From: Bufo bufo
Lineage: Eukaryota > Chordata > Amphibia > Anura > Bufonidae
DNA: 64,000 bases
Reading direction: 5' to 3'
NCBI RefSeq assembly: GCF_905171765.1
Contig: NC_053392.1
Span: 447,172,837 to 447,236,836, forward strand
Shown here: positions 62,573 through 64,000 of the stretch, in pieces
How the letters are laid out: each line of letters opens with the position of its first letter
Numbering within the stretch: the first letter of the stretch is position 1
Notes under the pieces: model-generated
What the model was told of the DNA's origin: nothing
The model's database searches: none
What the model saw: the letters and a program-made list of their open reading frames with translations, nothing else
Program-made: the position numbers and the translations under genes

Positions 62573-62850
62573 AATGACATATGCAGCAAAGGCTGAAATA
62601 TATTTTTATTTTGCTCTAAATGGGTGTTTTTCTAATATCAGAATAGAACCACAGTATGTAAAGGGTGTATCTCACACATACAGATGCAGACTAGGCCTCA
62701 ATTAACGATTTTTTCCCAAAATGGGTGTTTTATTAATAGCAGAAAAGAACCACAGTATCTAAAGGGTGTATCTCACAATGACATATGCAGCAAAGGCTGC
62801 ACTATTAAGTTTTTTACCTAAAAAGGGTGTTTTTTAAAACCCAGAAAATT
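62505..62850 (-). repeat. hAT-3 5' tandem repeat, ~103-bp unit
   Basis: Copies begin aaaatgggtgttttttNaat at about 62512, 62617, 62717 and 62821. Each continues with agcagaatagaaccacagta, tgtaaagggtgtatctcaca and a 'gcagcaaaggctg' word. The last copy is diverged. The first copy overlaps the presumed start of the transposase frame. Confidence 0.85.
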
Positions 62851-62969
62851 ATAGCTGTATTTGTAGCTTAAATTGCACACTGACTAATGCGGCAGAGGCC
62901 CAAGATGAAGGTTATTGCAAAAAAAAAATTCAAAGCCAAATATTATTGAAGTATTTCAAACTTGTTTTT

Positions 62970-64000
62970 AACCACTTGCCATCTGGGCCATTTGCCCCCT
63001 TCGTGACCAGGCCTAATTTTGCAAAACTGACATATCTCACTTTATGTGGTAATAACTTTGAAACGCCTTTACTTATCCAAGTCATTCAGAGATTGTTTTC
63101 TCGTGACACATTGTACTTCATGACAGTCATAAATTTGAGTCAAAATATTTCACCTTTATTTATGAAAAAATCCCAAATTTACCAAAGATTTTGAAAAATG
63201 TACAATTTTCTAAATTTCTATTTCCCTGCTTTTAAAACAGAAAGTGATACCTCATAAAATATTTATTACTTAACATTCCCCATATGTCTACTTTATGTTG
63301 GCATCATTTTGGAAATGTCATTTTATTTTTTTAGGATGTTAGAAGGCTTAGAAGTTTAGAAGCAATTCTTCAAATTTTTAAGAAAATTGCCAAAACCCAC
63401 TTTTTAAGGACTTTGTGGGGCCTACATAGTGGATACCCCCATAAATGACCCCATTGTAGAAACTACACCCCTCAAGGTATTCAAAACCGATTTTACAAAC
63501 TTTGTTAACCCTTTAGGCGTTCCACAAGAATTAAAGGAAAATGGAGATCAAATTTTCAAATTTCACTTTTTTGGCAGATTTTCCATTTTAATCAATTTTT
63601 TTCTTTAACAGCCAAACAAAACTCAATATTTATTACCCAGATTCTGCGGTTTACAGAAACACCCCACATGTGGTCATAAACTGCTGTATGGGCACACGGC
63701 AGGGCGCAGAAGAAAAGGAACTCCACAAGGTTTTTAGATGCCATGTCCCATTTGAAGCCCCCTGATGCACCCTTACAGTAGAAACTCCCAAGAAATGATC
63801 CCATTTTGGAAACTAGGGGATAAGTTGCCAGTTTAATTGCTACTATTTTTGGGTACATATGATTTTTTGATCATTCATTATAACACTTTATGGGGCAAGG
63901 TGACCAAAAAATTGGTTGTTTTAGCACAGTTTCTATTTATTTATTTTTACAGGGTTCACCTGAGGGATTCAGTCAAGTGACATTTTTATAGAGCAGATTG
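62970..64000 (+). repeat. Dispersed repeat, copy B (reaches window edge)
   Basis: 62970..63186 is the inverse of 1..215. The remainder (63187..64000) reads as one continuous AT-rich repeat with phrases such as aaaatggagatcaaattttc, aaactacacccctcaaggta and ggcaaggtgaccaaaaaatt. I have the impression of a common frog repeat but cannot name it. No gene: the 82-codon frame at 62946 and the 88-codon frame at 63592..63858 resemble nothing known to me. Confidence 0.65.

Larger units (their letters stand above)
58881..62850 (-). mobile_element. hAT-3: autonomous-type hAT element, decayed
   Basis: The minus strand has a 5' tandem array (62850..62505), a transposase gene (62572..59161) and a 3' UTR. 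No terminal repeat was found at the right side. On the left the element seems to run into the 18S-like and tandem repeats and then a second copy of its own 3' end with a hAT terminus at 57170. Its transposase has a different N-terminus from hAT-1 and hAT-2, so it is a distinct hAT family. Confidence 0.75.

Noticed and set aside
26948..64000. First coding exon of unc93a
   Set aside because: It should lie here on the minus strand, but I could not find a convincing match to the expected N-terminal region with a donor site; it may be beyond the window.

Overview
This window is vertebrate genomic DNA, almost certainly from a frog or toad. The only host gene I can support is two consecutive coding exons of an unc93a-type membrane protein on the minus strand (26766..26947, then 3470..3699). 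Their splice sites and phases match exactly. The organism call rests on that gene plus the repeat community: DIRS and Penelope-like elements, L1-like LINEs with two ORFs, several Tc1 families, T2/Kolobok-type TTAA elements, and hAT elements that are BED-finger and array-rich. Nothing prokaryotic is present: there are no operons, and the ORFs are transposon genes or chance frames.

Layout. 1..3.4 kb holds a dispersed repeat and two nested hAT MITEs. 4.2-6.9 kb holds two Tc1 elements that share one TA; the second has an intact transposase. 8.07-24.70 kb is one broken endogenous retrovirus (two LTR copies, remnants of gag, pro, pol and env). It is split by a hAT element (hAT-1, 10996..22897), which is itself split by an L1-like LINE (LINE-1, 15074..22421). 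The whole stack lies in the 23-kb unc93a intron. 24.7-30 kb has small DNA elements (Harbinger-, T2- and hAT-like) around the upstream unc93a exon. 30.8-37 kb has a DIRS tyrosine-recombinase fragment and the 3' part of a Penelope-like element, which carries a T2 MITE and a 2.7-kb hAT element. 37.0-40.5 kb has two more Tc1 elements. 40.7-46.7 kb is hAT-2, whose transposase frame is open except for three stop codons. 46.9-57.2 kb has a deleted Tc1, LINE-3 with an in-frame ORF1/ORF2 fusion, and a ~150-bp tandem array split by LINE-2. 57.2-62.9 kb is a third hAT family, with 18S-rRNA-derived repeats lodged in its 3' part. The window starts and ends in inverted copies of one unclassified dispersed repeat.

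Target-site duplications read directly from the sequence give a partial insertion order: unc93a intron, then retrovirus, then hAT-1, then LINE-1; and tandem array, then LINE-2. Most insertions are decayed. The best preserved are the Tc1 transposase at 5557..6573 (no break), LINE-1 ORF1 and LINE-2 ORF1 (open), LINE-1 ORF2 (one frameshift), the Tc1 at 38.9-40.5 kb (one stop) and hAT-2 (three stops). The most unusual observations are the 18S-rRNA-derived segments in the hAT-3 region, four hammerhead-ribozyme-like motifs attached to Penelope-type ends, the in-frame LINE chimera, and a hAT 3' region built from scraps of its own gene. All family assignments come from motif recognition only; no database search was possible.
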